Below, piece by piece: positions 54,058-63,969 of a stretch of DNA of 64,000 nt (positions are counted from its first letter, which is position 1; the number at the start of each line of letters is the position of its first letter). Position numbers and translations under genes: made by a program. The stretch is from Christiangramia oceanisediminis (GTDB taxonomy: Bacteria > Bacteroidota > Bacteroidia > Flavobacteriales > Flavobacteriaceae). The notes under the pieces were generated by a model, which did no database searches, was not told where the DNA came from, and saw only the letters and a list, made by a program, of their open reading frames with translations. The stretch is taken from NCBI RefSeq assembly GCF_022570735.2, contig NZ_JANCNS010000002.1, positions 186,001 to 250,000 of the forward strand. Direction: 5' to 3'.

Positions 54058-56460
54058 TTGGAAGAATTAAACGACTTTTCAGAAGAAAGGAATGAATCAA
54101 ATTTTGATTTAAAAGCGGAGATATATAAATATATCGCTTATTGGAAATGGTTATTATTAGGCTTTATCTTGGGGGGAGTTATCGCATATTTATATAACAG
54201 ATATACCATACCAAAATACTGGACTCAGGCAACAATGTTAATTGTTGACGAGGGCGAAAAGAATGTCATGAGCGCTTTACCCTCTGGAGGTGGATCCATC
54301 CTTTCACTAGAAAATGATGACCTACAAAGTCATATAGAAAAACTAAAGTCAAAGCAACTAGTTGAATCGGTTGTTGAGGACCTTAACTTAAACATTTCCT
54401 ATTTCATAGAGGGGAATGTTATAACAGTGGAAGCATATAAATCCAGTCCGATTTTAATAGAATTTATCAGTCCTGATTCGATTGTTAATTCAATAAATGC
54501 AAATTTATTCATTACACCAGTTTCCGATACATCGTTTCGTCTTGAAGAAGAAAGTAAGGAGTATTCTAACATTCACGAAATAGGTGAAATCATTGAACTT
54601 GACGGAATAAAGTTTAGCATACTCCCTCGTGGGGGAGGACAGGAAGGTAGCTTTAAAAAAACCAGTACAGTTCACATACGATTATTGCCGGTTAGGGAAG
54701 TGGCCAATTACTACATTCAAAGTTTAACTATATCACCAAAAGGCCAGGCAAAGGATATACTGTCATTAGGCATGGTAGATCCTGTAAGCCAGAAATCAGA
54801 GGACTTTCTAAATCACCTGATGTTAAGGTTTAATGAAGAAGGTGTGGAAGATAAGCAGGAGGTAGCTGAGAATACAACCCGGTTTATTCAGGAAAGATTA
54901 GAAAGAATTACAACTGAACTGGATTCGGTAGAAGTTGGGATCGCTGATTTTAAGCGTGAAAACCAGTTGATGAGTATTGAATCAGGTGCTTCCGAATTTC
55001 AATCAAAGTTTTCTCAGGCTGAACAGGAAATATTTAACTTAGAAACACAATTAGAACTTTTAAAATCTGTCGAAGAGCTGTTAAGAGAGCAAGGAAATTA
55101 TGAGCTTCTTCCGGATGTGGGGGTTACCGAAGGAGGTATTTCAGGTCTTACGAATACCTATAATACCTTGGTCATAGAGCGAAATACCTATTTGAAGAAC
55201 TCCACCACCAGGAATCCTGTTGTTGAAAACATATCCAATCAACTTGATCAGCTTAGAGAGAATATCTATGATAATATTCAAAGCACTAGAAGATCAATTA
55301 GAGTAAGGCTACAGGAGTTAAATCAAAGGGAAGATATTGCACAGGGGAGGTTTAGTAATTTCCCCGGCCTGGAGAAGGGGATGAGAAGTATTGAGAGACA
55401 ACAGCAAATCAAGGAACAACTGTACCTTTTCTTACTGCAAAGAAGAGAAGAGGCTGCCATCTCTTTCGCTGCAACGGCATCTGTAGCTCGTGTAATAGAT
55501 AAAGCATTCACCAATAATACTCCAGTAGATCCCAAACCCTGGCTTATTCTCGTAGGAGGATTTGTAATAGGCCTACTTATCCCATTGTTAATAATTTTTG
55601 TAAAGAACTTTTTAGATACCAAAGTACATCATAAAGGTGATCTTGCACCTCTTCTTAAGGTCATTCCTTTTGTTGGGGAGGTGCCTAGGATTGGAGCAGA
55701 TCAGACCGACGTTATTCATCAAAACGACCGATCTCCATTAGCGGAGTCATTCAGGATTTTGAGAACTAACTTAGCTTATTTGATTCAGAATAAAGAGAGA
55801 CAAAAAGGTAATGTTATATATGTTACTTCTACGGTTAAGGGGGAAGGGAAGACCTTTATTTCCTATAACCTCGCACGAACTCTTGCTAGTACGGGGAAGT
55901 CTGTTTTGCTCATCGGAGCTGACATTCGTAATCCGAAATTACACAGGTATACTAGTACAACAGAGGGAGCACAGGAAAAAGGATTATCCGACTTTTTATA
56001 CGATTATGAAGTAACCACCAATGACGTTATTTCCAAAACCGTAGACGAAGGAATTCCAGTAGATGTAGTCCTTTCAGGTCCTATTCCTCCTAATCCCGCT
56101 GAATTATTGATGAATGACCGGATGGAAAAATTGATAAATGGTTGTAAATCGCAATACGACTATCTAATCGTCGATACAGCTCCAACCATGATCGTAACCG
56201 ATACTTTGCTGATCAGTCAGTTAGCCGATTATACCTTATATGTAGTTCGAGCAGATTTTACCGAAAAGAACCTGCTGGAATTTCCAAAAGACTTGAAAAA
56301 ACAAGGGAAACTGAAAAATGTAGCTGCCATTCTTAACGATGTAGACTATTCCAAGTTTTCGTATGGAGCTCAGTATGGTTATTCTTATGGATATGGTTAT
56401 GGATATGGTGTTGAAAAGGAAACCAGGTGGAAACGGATAAAGAGAAGATTGTTTAGTTAA
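54058..56460 (+). CDS. capsule chain-length regulator and tyrosine kinase (Wzc-like)
   Basis: 800 residues with TTG start. A Wzz-type N-terminal part has two membrane helices (about 30-50 and 488-510) around a periplasmic coiled coil. The C-terminal BY-kinase domain has Walker A TSTVKGEGKTF, Walker A' LLIGADIRNP and Walker B YDYLIVDTAPT. The tail (about 769-784) is YGYSYGYGYGYG, a tyrosine cluster for autophosphorylation. It sets chain length and drives export with the Wza-like protein. The opposing phosphatase gene lies 2 bases away. Confidence 0.95.
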   Translation: MEELNDFSEERNESNFDLKAEIYKYIAYWKWLLLGFILGGVIAYLYNRYTIPKYWTQATMLIVDEGEKNVMSALPSGGGSILSLENDDLQSHIEKLKSKQLVESVVEDLNLNISYFIEGNVITVEAYKSSPILIEFISPDSIVNSINANLFITPVSDTSFRLEEESKEYSNIHEIGEIIELDGIKFSILPRGGGQEGSFKKTSTVHIRLLPVREVANYYIQSLTISPKGQAKDILSLGMVDPVSQKSEDFLNHLMLRFNEEGVEDKQEVAENTTRFIQERLERITTELDSVEVGIADFKRENQLMSIESGASEFQSKFSQAEQEIFNLETQLELLKSVEELLREQGNYELLPDVGVTEGGISGLTNTYNTLVIERNTYLKNSTTRNPVVENISNQLDQLRENIYDNIQSTRRSIRVRLQELNQREDIAQGRFSNFPGLEKGMRSIERQQQIKEQLYLFLLQRREEAAISFAATASVARVIDKAFTNNTPVDPKPWLILVGGFVIGLLIPLLIIFVKNFLDTKVHHKGDLAPLLKVIPFVGEVPRIGADQTDVIHQNDRSPLAESFRILRTNLAYLIQNKERQKGNVIYVTSTVKGEGKTFISYNLARTLASTGKSVLLIGADIRNPKLHRYTSTTEGAQEKGLSDFLYDYEVTTNDVISKTVDEGIPVDVVLSGPIPPNPAELLMNDRMEKLINGCKSQYDYLIVDTAPTMIVTDTLLISQLADYTLYVVRADFTEKNLLEFPKDLKKQGKLKNVAAILNDVDYSKFSYGAQYGYSYGYGYGYGVEKETRWKRIKRRLFS

Positions 56461-56462
56461 GC

Positions 56463-57194
56463 CTAACTGAATAAATCTAAATTGTTTTCAATAACTTTCT
56501 GGATTGTAGCTAAATGCTTCTTCCCAATCTTGATTTGTTTAATTTTCAGGACGTGATCTACTTTATGGGCATCGGTGCAGATGAAATCTATTAAATCATT
56601 TTCTAGAAGTTTATAAGCGGTTTTCTGAACTCCTTCACCATAATGCCCCGAAAGTGATAGCATATTTATTTGAAATTTGCATCCCCTGGTCTTCAGGTCC
56701 CGATATCGCTCCAGGTTTCGCTCGTGGAGGTAAGTATATCGCTCTGGATGAGCCAGTATAGGGATGTATGCACGATTTTGAATACTAAACAACACCTCGA
56801 ACAGGTTGATCGGCTGCTGGAAATAAGACATTTCTACCAGAATATGTTCTCCATGAACCGCCAGGATTTCGTCAGCCTTTAATAAATCGAGAAAATTCTG
56901 ATCCATCATATACTCCGCGGCTGCACTAATATCAAAATTATCCTGGATCTTGTGTTTAACCTTATTCAGGGCTTCACGGATCTGAGTCTTGCTGTTAGGG
57001 TAGAAGTCACCCATTACGTGCGGGCTAGCAACTATTGTATGAATTCCAATATTTTTAAACTCCTCGATTAATTGAAGAGAGTCTTCGATATTTTGGGCGC
57101 CGTCATCAATTCCAGGAAGGATATGATTGTGAAAATCGATAAATCCTCCCAGTAGATCTGCCAGATAATTCTTTTTACTGAAAATCGAAAACAT
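56463..57194 (-). CDS. PHP-type tyrosine-protein phosphatase (CpsB/Wzb-like)
   Basis: 243 residues from the ATG at 57194 (MFSIFSKKNYL). An in-frame TTG at 57215 lies inside the promoter box, so it is not used. PHP metal motifs: FHNHILPGIDDGAQN, AHPERY and CTDAHKVDH. It removes phosphate from the tyrosine-rich tail of the capsule kinase. It is convergent with the kinase gene, ending 2 bases from it, so the kinase and phosphatase pair is regulated by separate promoters. Confidence 0.92.
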   Translation of the reverse strand: MFSIFSKKNYLADLLGGFIDFHNHILPGIDDGAQNIEDSLQLIEEFKNIGIHTIVASPHVMGDFYPNSKTQIREALNKVKHKIQDNFDISAAAEYMMDQNFLDLLKADEILAVHGEHILVEMSYFQQPINLFEVLFSIQNRAYIPILAHPERYTYLHERNLERYRDLKTRGCKFQINMLSLSGHYGEGVQKTAYKLLENDLIDFICTDAHKVDHVLKIKQIKIGKKHLATIQKVIENNLDLFS

Positions 57195-57212
57195 CCTTAT
57201 TAATTTAGGCTT

Positions 57213-57220
57213 CAAAATTA
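57213..57220 (-). promoter_or_regulatory. promoter -7 box of the tyrosine phosphatase gene
   Basis: The minus strand reads TAATTTTG, an exact TAnnTTTG match, 18 bases before the ATG at 57194. This position argues for that start and against the TTG at 57215. Confidence 0.5.
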
Positions 57221-57270
57221 CATAATTTAATTTCTAATTAGTAATATTTGCATTGCTCCAGCAAAAATCC

Positions 57271-58635
57271 ATGAGGATACTCAAACTTACATTATTACTA
57301 GTCCTTTTTATTTCTTTCAGTACAAAAGGCCAGTCTTTTTTTCAATCAGAATTTGAAGGGCAGGGTCAGTTGTTTACAGGTGAAGAATCACCCTTCTGGA
57401 TGCATTCTAATACCCTGGGACGTTTAGATGAAAAATCCCATCTGTATGGTCTTTTCCGAACAAATTACCTGCTTGAAGATCCCAGTGGTATTCAAGCTGA
57501 TTTTGGCCTGAGTCTTATGTATAAAGACGGATACGAAGAAGGAATAAGGTTGGATGAGGCCTATGTTTCCATCAATTCTAGCAAGCTGGAAGTTATCCTC
57601 GGGAAAAAGCATAAGGAAGTTCTATTTAAGGGCCTGAGTGCAACTAATGAAAACATTTTATGGTCTTTAAATAGCCCTGCAATTCCAGGAATTCAAATTT
57701 TCACAAGAAAGCCTGTCTTTCTGTTCGCCGAAGATCACGGAATCGGTTTTATGGCTGGCCTTGAAGAATATCTTCTGAATGATGAGCGGTATATAGAAAA
57801 CACTCGTTTACATCATAAATTCGGTAAACTGGTTTACCGCAGCCAGGGCGATTTTGAAATTTCTATTGGTGGCTATCATTTTGTTCAATGGGCAGGGATT
57901 TCTGAAGAATTTGGTAAGCTTCCCAATTCTTTCGATGATTATTTAAGGATTTTCTTTTCAAGACCCAGTGAGAATGATGTAGGAGATGGCCAGGAGGTTA
58001 ACGCCCTGGGAAATCAGCTCGGAAGTTATGAGATCAAGTTAAGCTCCAAGATTCAAGATATAGATTTTACGATACTGTATAACAGCATTTTTGAAGATGG
58101 TTCAGGGATGAAAATGGGAAATTTTCCAGATGGGAGATATGCTATTTATTTTGAGGATAATCGGGATTCATTCTGGGGCGTCCCTTGGTTAAAGGCCTTC
58201 ATGTATGAATTTTACTATACTAAAAATCAAAGTAGAACAAGACAAAGCTCTGAGGTAGATGGTGCCGACAACTATTTTAATAATAATCTGTATCGTTCTG
58301 GCTGGACCTATCAGAATCAGGTTATAGGGGTGCCCTTTATTCTTTTGAATGATAATCGCTTTAGAATAGGGACCAACATCACTGCTGTTCATCACCTGGG
58401 GATGAGCGGTGAAATAGTGGAAAGATACCCATATAGGTTTCTTCTTAGTTATAGACAAAACTTAGGAAGGAAGGATTCCTTTTTTCAAGAGAAAGAAGAA
58501 ATTTTTTCCACTCTTTTAGAACTTAACCTGATAGATTCAGATTATCAGCTTAAGGCGCAATTCGGCGCCGATCTTAATCTAAATGAGAACTCTAATTTCG
58601 GAGTTGGGCTAAATTTCAGCAAAACGATTTTTTAG
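57271..58635 (+). CDS. capsule assembly protein, Wzi-like outer-membrane barrel
   Basis: 454 residues from ATG 57271, which gives a clean signal peptide (MRILKLTLLLVLFISFSTKG); a TTG 18 bases earlier would spoil it. The mature part is beta-barrel-like with aromatic strands and ends in the aromatic FSKTIF. Wzi proteins hold capsule to the cell surface. A near-consensus promoter (TAATATTTG at 57242-57250) precedes it. Last gene of the polysaccharide region. Confidence 0.85.
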   Translation: MRILKLTLLLVLFISFSTKGQSFFQSEFEGQGQLFTGEESPFWMHSNTLGRLDEKSHLYGLFRTNYLLEDPSGIQADFGLSLMYKDGYEEGIRLDEAYVSINSSKLEVILGKKHKEVLFKGLSATNENILWSLNSPAIPGIQIFTRKPVFLFAEDHGIGFMAGLEEYLLNDERYIENTRLHHKFGKLVYRSQGDFEISIGGYHFVQWAGISEEFGKLPNSFDDYLRIFFSRPSENDVGDGQEVNALGNQLGSYEIKLSSKIQDIDFTILYNSIFEDGSGMKMGNFPDGRYAIYFEDNRDSFWGVPWLKAFMYEFYYTKNQSRTRQSSEVDGADNYFNNNLYRSGWTYQNQVIGVPFILLNDNRFRIGTNITAVHHLGMSGEIVERYPYRFLLSYRQNLGRKDSFFQEKEEIFSTLLELNLIDSDYQLKAQFGADLNLNENSNFGVGLNFSKTIF

Positions 58636-58698
58636 CATGGGTACTGCTGATTTTTTTGTAATTTGACCTGCAACCAAATCAGACTATAACCTATCATT

Positions 58699-61629
58699 TT
58701 GAACGAAGAGACCCCTGCTTCGCATTTACCGGTACATCCGGTGATTAGCCTGGACACTGAATTAAAGGTAATTGCCTTTAATGAAGAGGCCGGCAACTTT
58801 TTTACGAGCATTTTCCGTGAGATCTCCACCTCTTCTTGTTTTATTTCATTTTTTCCCGATTTAGAAAGGCCTTGTCTTTATCAAAAGCTGGTTACGGCGC
58901 TAAGTGGGCGTATCCAAATTTTCGATTACCTGTATAATAGCAAAACTATTCAATTTCATATTACACCGGTACCTGATGAAAATATGAATTATTCCCGTTT
59001 GGTAATTGCAATAGAACATGCCTCGGTTTTAGATAAAACCGTTTATAAGGAACGAAAAATGTTAAGGGCAATCATCGATAATATTCCCGATTACATCTTC
59101 GTGAAAGATCGAAATCATAAATCAATTCTTACCAATAGAAAATTTCATCAGAATATTTTAGGAAAGGAAACAGAGGAGCTGGGATATACCCCCTATGATT
59201 ACCTGGAAACTGAAAAGGCTGAAAAGATAGTGGCAGATAATGAAAGGGTCATGGAATCTGGTTTACCGGTTATCAATAGGCCGGATATTGTAATAAGTAA
59301 ACAGGGAAAGGAAGAAAGGGTTCTTCTCACAAAGGTCCCCCTTAGGGACACTAATGATGAAATAAGTGGCCTAGTTGGGATTGCAAGAGACATTACCAGT
59401 AGTTTTAATCACCAAAAAAAACAGGAACTTGTTCTGGAAATCATAAAGTCTTTTGCTGAAAGTGAAAATCTTGCTGAAGCCCTTGGTGTAGTGATTAGCC
59501 TTCTTTGCAAGGAGCTCGATTTTGATTATGCTGAAGCCTACAAAGCTAATCTGGGCCAGGATAAATTCATAAAACTTGCGGTCTTTAAAGAAAGTAAAAT
59601 TAGATTTTCTGACTGGAAAACGAAAGAGAACGAGCCAGCTTACCAGTCCCGGTTTTGGGATCTGGATTCGGCAAAGGTCTATAGCAAAGTAGACAGGGAA
59701 TTAGTTGAGCTTAGCGAGTATGCAGGGGAGCAACTGAAAACTGGAGTAGGTTTTCCTATTTTATTTAAAGGCAAACAAATTGCATTTATTTTCCTGGGAT
59801 CAAAAAATGTATCGAAGGAAATAAAGCTGGATCTTATGGAAGGTGTTTCCCTTCAGATAGCTGCTGCCATAATGAATAAAAGGAGTCAGGATCAGTTTAA
59901 TGACTTTTTTAAATATTCTCTAAACCTGATTGCCGTTCTCGGGACGGATAACTTCATAAAGCTAACCAACCCGTCTTTCGAGAATAAATTTGGATATTCC
60001 CAAAGAGAATTGCTCAGTATTCCATTTATTGAATTCATCCACCCAGATGATCTTGAGAAGGTTAACTCGGCCATTAAAGGTCTTTCTGTTGACGATTCGG
60101 AATTTGAAATACGTTGTAAAAGAAAAGATGGAATATATCTTTGGGTATCCTGGCGGTTTTCCCGTTTTTTCGAGGATGAAAATGTAGTTTATGCCTTTGG
60201 AACTGATATCACTCCTATAAAGGAGGTAAATGCGAAATTGACGGCTCAAATTCTTCAGCGAAAACAAATACAGAGAGATCTTGAAATTTCAGAGGAGAAT
60301 TACAGGAAACTATTCGAAAATAGTCCATTACCAATGTGGGTGCTGGATAGACAAAACCTTAAATTCCTTAGCGTAAATAAGGCCGCGGTGAAACTGTATG
60401 GCTACTCTGAGCAGGAGTTCAAGTCTATGACGGTTAGAGATTTGTGGGTTCCAGGGCAGGAGACCAGGTTAAATAAACTTGTAGACCAAAACAGGGAAGT
60501 GCTTTTTAAGGTGGAGACACAGCATTTAACAAAAGACGGGCAGAGGTTATATGTTGCGGTTAAAAGTAGCCCCTTGCTATTTGATGGTCGCAGATCTCGC
60601 GTATCACATGTAACCGATATTACGGCCATGGTTCTGGCCGAAAAGAAATTGCTTTACAGTGAGCAAAGGTTCAGGTCATTGGTTCAGGAGGGATCAGACC
60701 TTATTTCGATCGTAGACGGAGACTTCAAATTTCTTTACAACAGTCCGGCTTCCTTCATGGTATTCGGAAAGAATTCAGAAGAGTTGAATACAACTAATTT
60801 TCTGGATTACGTCCATCAGGAGGATCTTCAAAAACTAAAGCTAACTCTTCAAAAGTTACAACAAAACAAAAGGCTTCAATTGCCTTCCTACAGGATAAAA
60901 CTCAACGATAAAGGCTGGCGATGGATCGAAACTATAGTTACCGATCTTAACCACGATCCGGCAGTGGGTGGTATTGTTTTAAATTCCCGGGATATCACAG
61001 AATTCATAGTTCAGGAAAAAAAAGTAAAACAAAGTCTGAAACGCTATGATATCGTTTCGAAGGCAACCAGTGATATCATTACAGATCATGACCTTGAAAA
61101 TGATGTGGTTGAAGTGAATAAAGCTGCTTCTAAGATGCTGGGATATTCCAGGGAAGAAATTGGAAATAAAGGTGCCTGGTGGGATGATAAAATTCATCCT
61201 GAAGACAGGGAGGAAGTAAAAAGACTTGCCAGTAAGATGCGAAAGGATGGCTTAAGACAATTGAGTACCGAATACAGGGTTCGTTGTGCCAATGGTTCTT
61301 ATAAATATATTTTGGATAGGAGTTACCTCCTTACCGATGATAACAACAAGCCAAAAAGGATTATAGGTTCCATGCAGGATATTACTGAACGAAAACAACA
61401 TCTTATTGCAATAAAAAACCACAACAAAAGGCTAAAGGAAATAGCCTGGACACAATCTCACGTAGTAAGAGCCCCGCTGGCAAAGGTAATGGGGCTTGTA
61501 GACCTTCTTATCCATTACAGGGATAACATGGACAATGTGGATGATTTGTTGAATAATATTTTAATTTCTGCTCAGGAACTTGATGCCATCATCCGAAAGA
61601 TATCAATAGAAACCGAAAAAGAATTATAA
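58699..61629 (+). CDS. multi-PAS/GAF sensory protein with DHp-like end, no ATPase domain
   Basis: 976 residues. TTG start: an in-frame TAA is three codons upstream, so no earlier start exists. Domains: PAS (about 15-110), PAS (122-235), GAF (245-385), PAS (396-510), PAS (530-645), PAS (655-765), PAS (780-900), then a DHp-like helical end with His921 in TQSHVVRAPLAKVMGL. It ends 55 residues later, with no HATPase_c domain, so it cannot itself be a normal histidine kinase. No membrane segment. A single-domain response regulator follows after 22 bases. Confidence 0.85.
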   Translation: MNEETPASHLPVHPVISLDTELKVIAFNEEAGNFFTSIFREISTSSCFISFFPDLERPCLYQKLVTALSGRIQIFDYLYNSKTIQFHITPVPDENMNYSRLVIAIEHASVLDKTVYKERKMLRAIIDNIPDYIFVKDRNHKSILTNRKFHQNILGKETEELGYTPYDYLETEKAEKIVADNERVMESGLPVINRPDIVISKQGKEERVLLTKVPLRDTNDEISGLVGIARDITSSFNHQKKQELVLEIIKSFAESENLAEALGVVISLLCKELDFDYAEAYKANLGQDKFIKLAVFKESKIRFSDWKTKENEPAYQSRFWDLDSAKVYSKVDRELVELSEYAGEQLKTGVGFPILFKGKQIAFIFLGSKNVSKEIKLDLMEGVSLQIAAAIMNKRSQDQFNDFFKYSLNLIAVLGTDNFIKLTNPSFENKFGYSQRELLSIPFIEFIHPDDLEKVNSAIKGLSVDDSEFEIRCKRKDGIYLWVSWRFSRFFEDENVVYAFGTDITPIKEVNAKLTAQILQRKQIQRDLEISEENYRKLFENSPLPMWVLDRQNLKFLSVNKAAVKLYGYSEQEFKSMTVRDLWVPGQETRLNKLVDQNREVLFKVETQHLTKDGQRLYVAVKSSPLLFDGRRSRVSHVTDITAMVLAEKKLLYSEQRFRSLVQEGSDLISIVDGDFKFLYNSPASFMVFGKNSEELNTTNFLDYVHQEDLQKLKLTLQKLQQNKRLQLPSYRIKLNDKGWRWIETIVTDLNHDPAVGGIVLNSRDITEFIVQEKKVKQSLKRYDIVSKATSDIITDHDLENDVVEVNKAASKMLGYSREEIGNKGAWWDDKIHPEDREEVKRLASKMRKDGLRQLSTEYRVRCANGSYKYILDRSYLLTDDNNKPKRIIGSMQDITERKQHLIAIKNHNKRLKEIAWTQSHVVRAPLAKVMGLVDLLIHYRDNMDNVDDLLNNILISAQELDAIIRKISIETEKEL

Positions 61630-61651
61630 ATCGACCCTAAACAGACCTATA

Positions 61652-62056
61652 ATGTTACGTACTTTAATTATCGACGATGACCCTATTGTAAGTTTTTTAC
61701 AGCACAAAATTGTTAGTAAATCTGGCCTGGATTCAGATCCAAGAGTTTTTAAAAAACCGGAAGAAGCCCTGTGTTTTCTAAGGGAAGACCTTGAAGATGA
61801 AGGTCGCTACCTCATTATGCTGGATATCAACATGCCTTCAATGAACGGTTGGAAATTTCTGGAAGAACTGGAAAAACTGGAAGCCAAATACCAGTGCCAC
61901 GTGGTGATGGTCACTTCTTCGATTGATCGAAAAGATAAAAGACAGGCTGCCAATAACGACCTGGTAGTGGATTTCATCGAGAAGCCTGTTTCAGCCAGAC
62001 ACTGTGCTAAATTGAAAGGAATCTCCGTTTTAGCTGACTATTTTCAGGAAAACTGA
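61652..62056 (+). CDS. single-domain response regulator (CheY-like)
   Basis: 134 residues, one receiver domain. Acidic pocket DDD (8-10), phospho-acceptor Asp58 (IMLDINMPSMNG), VTSS and the conserved lysine in IEKPVS are present. No output domain, so it should act through protein contact. It follows the PAS/DHp protein by 22 bases and is probably its partner. The last 50 bases overlap the end of the opposite-strand endonuclease-like gene. Confidence 0.9.
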   Translation: MLRTLIIDDDPIVSFLQHKIVSKSGLDSDPRVFKKPEEALCFLREDLEDEGRYLIMLDINMPSMNGWKFLEELEKLEAKYQCHVVMVTSSIDRKDKRQAANNDLVVDFIEKPVSARHCAKLKGISVLADYFQEN

Positions 62057-63137
62057 ATGGGATCTTTTGCTGAAGAGGATCTGCGTTCTGGATTTTTTCT
62101 TCAGCCCATTCTTCTTCCTCATGATCTGCCTGCTCTGTATCTTCATTCACGACTTCGGCCGTAGGTTCATGATTGAGCTTTATATACATCGGGAAATGGT
62201 CTGATCCTATATTGCTCTCTCTGGCGATATCCAGTAGAGTGAAATCCTTGCTGTGAAACACATGGTCTAACGGCCATCTTAATAGAGAATAGTCGGCATG
62301 GAAGGTGTTAAAAAATCCTCTTCCAATTCTGGGGTCCATCATACCGCTTAATTTCAGAAACAATTTGGTTGTACGTGACCACGCCACATCATTAAGATCT
62401 CCAATGACCAGAGTCGTTTGTTTTTCAACATCTATATCTCTTCCCAACATCAAGAGCTCGGCATCCCTGTTGGTTGAAGTATCACTTTCAGTAGGGCTGG
62501 GTGGCATTGGATGAAGACAGTGGAGTCTTATCTTTTTACCGTTTCGCAGAATGACATAGGCGTGAATGGAGGGAATATCTTCCTGAACCAGGTAGCTTAC
62601 ATTGATCTCTTCCAGTTTCAACTTCGAATACAAATGCATTCCATATAAATTGTCCTGAGGGATCTTCACAGTGTATTCGTAATCCTTTTCAAGGACTTCC
62701 AGTTCTTTTTCCCAGGTTTTATCGCTTTCAAGAGTTAGAACGATGTCTGGTTCTCTCTTGTTTACGAGGCCTATTAATTTATCGTAATTTTTATTGGGTG
62801 TAAGTACGTTGCTTACCAGGAGCGAAATGGTGCCATTTGGATCAGTTCCATTGAATTTCAAAACCTGTTTTCTGGAAAACCAGGTGTATGGATATATTTT
62901 TACTAACTGGTAAACGAGACTTAGAAAAAGGATGCCAATGGATATCCAGTGCCAGGTTTCGTCAAGATCGTAAACGATGAATGATGCAATGATTACAACA
63001 CAAATCAAAAAACTGATCTGTATACGTGGAAAATCAAACCCTCTTATCCACCATTGATCAAACCTCGTTATGGAGGCCAAAGTAGGGATACACATCAATA
63101 CTGAAAAAAAGAGAACGATTATTTCTCCTGTGTTCAT
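62007..63137 (-). CDS. membrane-anchored endonuclease/exonuclease/phosphatase-fold protein
   Basis: 376 residues. Three N-terminal membrane helices (about 3-22, 38-57, 63-82), then an EEP domain with LLVSNVLTPN, LTLESDKTW (catalytic Glu), VIGDLNDVAWS (metal-binding Asp/Asn) and the final SDHFPMY (catalytic His). The C-terminal tail after about residue 325 is strongly acidic. The substrate could be a phosphoester in nucleic acid, lipid or sugar. It ends within the response-regulator gene (50-base convergent overlap). Ten bases from the PAP2 gene, likely one operon. Confidence 0.85.
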   Translation of the reverse strand: MNTGEIIVLFFSVLMCIPTLASITRFDQWWIRGFDFPRIQISFLICVVIIASFIVYDLDETWHWISIGILFLSLVYQLVKIYPYTWFSRKQVLKFNGTDPNGTISLLVSNVLTPNKNYDKLIGLVNKREPDIVLTLESDKTWEKELEVLEKDYEYTVKIPQDNLYGMHLYSKLKLEEINVSYLVQEDIPSIHAYVILRNGKKIRLHCLHPMPPSPTESDTSTNRDAELLMLGRDIDVEKQTTLVIGDLNDVAWSRTTKLFLKLSGMMDPRIGRGFFNTFHADYSLLRWPLDHVFHSKDFTLLDIARESNIGSDHFPMYIKLNHEPTAEVVNEDTEQADHEEEEWAEEKIQNADPLQQKIPFSFPENSQLKRRFLSI

Positions 63138-63147
63138 TTAATTCATT

Positions 63148-63969
63148 TTAAAACTCGTAGGATAATGCTATTCCTTTGGAGTCGATTCCGGTTCCTAAAA
63201 TATTATTACTTACTGTTGGGTAAATATCTAAATTTTCGTTGCCTTTTTTATGAATTTCGGGAATTAAAATTCCACATGCTGCTCCAATCCCGAAACCAAT
63301 AATGTTATCTGTTAGGAAATGTTTACCAGCTTTTGTTCTCAGGTAACCCACGTATGCCGGGACTGCGACCGCTCCTGCCCATACAAATGGTCTTGCAGGA
63401 GAATCGGGATGGTAGTCATTAAATACCTTAGCGGTAAAAAAGGTAGCGGCAGCTGTAGCTGCAGTGTGCCCCGCAAAAAAGGATCGTTGAGCATCAGAAT
63501 TGATTCGATCTTCCATTGGAAGATCTTCATTATAAACAAGAGGCCGACTTTTTTCCACATTTCCGGCGGTTAGGGTAAATGCAGCTCCAGTTGTAGCCAT
63601 GGTTTCTATGAATAAAACCGAAATCTGACCAAAATTGTTTCGCTCGTCTTCTCCTAATAGAAATAATAGGGGGGTGGCGAAACTTCCGTAAAATGGGATA
63701 TAGCTAAGCTCATCGGCATTTTTTGAAAAATTGCCGGCAGCCCCTCTGTTTATTTTCCAGATATCATTTCTATCAAGCGAAGCGAGATCTTCCTGGGATA
63801 AGTCTGGTTTGTTCTGAATGGAAATTACACCCAGAACATTTAATCCAACTCCACCAACTATCCAGGCACCGTCTCCCAATAAATTTGTGGAATAAGGTGA
63901 CTGATTTTCCTGTGATATGAGGCTATTCACGGTCAGGGCGATTATTAGAAAAAGTAGGAATTTCTTCAT
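63148..63969 (-). CDS. PAP2-family phosphatase
   Basis: 273 residues with signal peptide (about 1-20). PAP2 motifs: a variant motif 1 VEKSRP, motif 2 FFAGHTAATAA, and motif 3 RTKAGKHFLTDNIIG with the catalytic His and Asp. The usual lysine seven residues before the Arg of motif 1 is not visible, so activity may be altered. PAP2 enzymes act on lipid phosphates such as undecaprenyl pyrophosphate; that would suit the nearby polysaccharide pathway, but is an inference. First gene of the pair with the EEP-fold gene. Confidence 0.82.
   Translation of the reverse strand: MKKFLLFLIIALTVNSLISQENQSPYSTNLLGDGAWIVGGVGLNVLGVISIQNKPDLSQEDLASLDRNDIWKINRGAAGNFSKNADELSYIPFYGSFATPLLFLLGEDERNNFGQISVLFIETMATTGAAFTLTAGNVEKSRPLVYNEDLPMEDRINSDAQRSFFAGHTAATAAATFFTAKVFNDYHPDSPARPFVWAGAVAVPAYVGYLRTKAGKHFLTDNIIGFGIGAACGILIPEIHKKGNENLDIYPTVSNNILGTGIDSKGIALSYEF

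Noticed and set aside
57213-57215. TTG as start of the tyrosine phosphatase, giving 250 residues
   Set aside because: It lies inside an exact TAnnTTTG promoter box, and the ATG at 57194 gives the family's usual MFSxF start.
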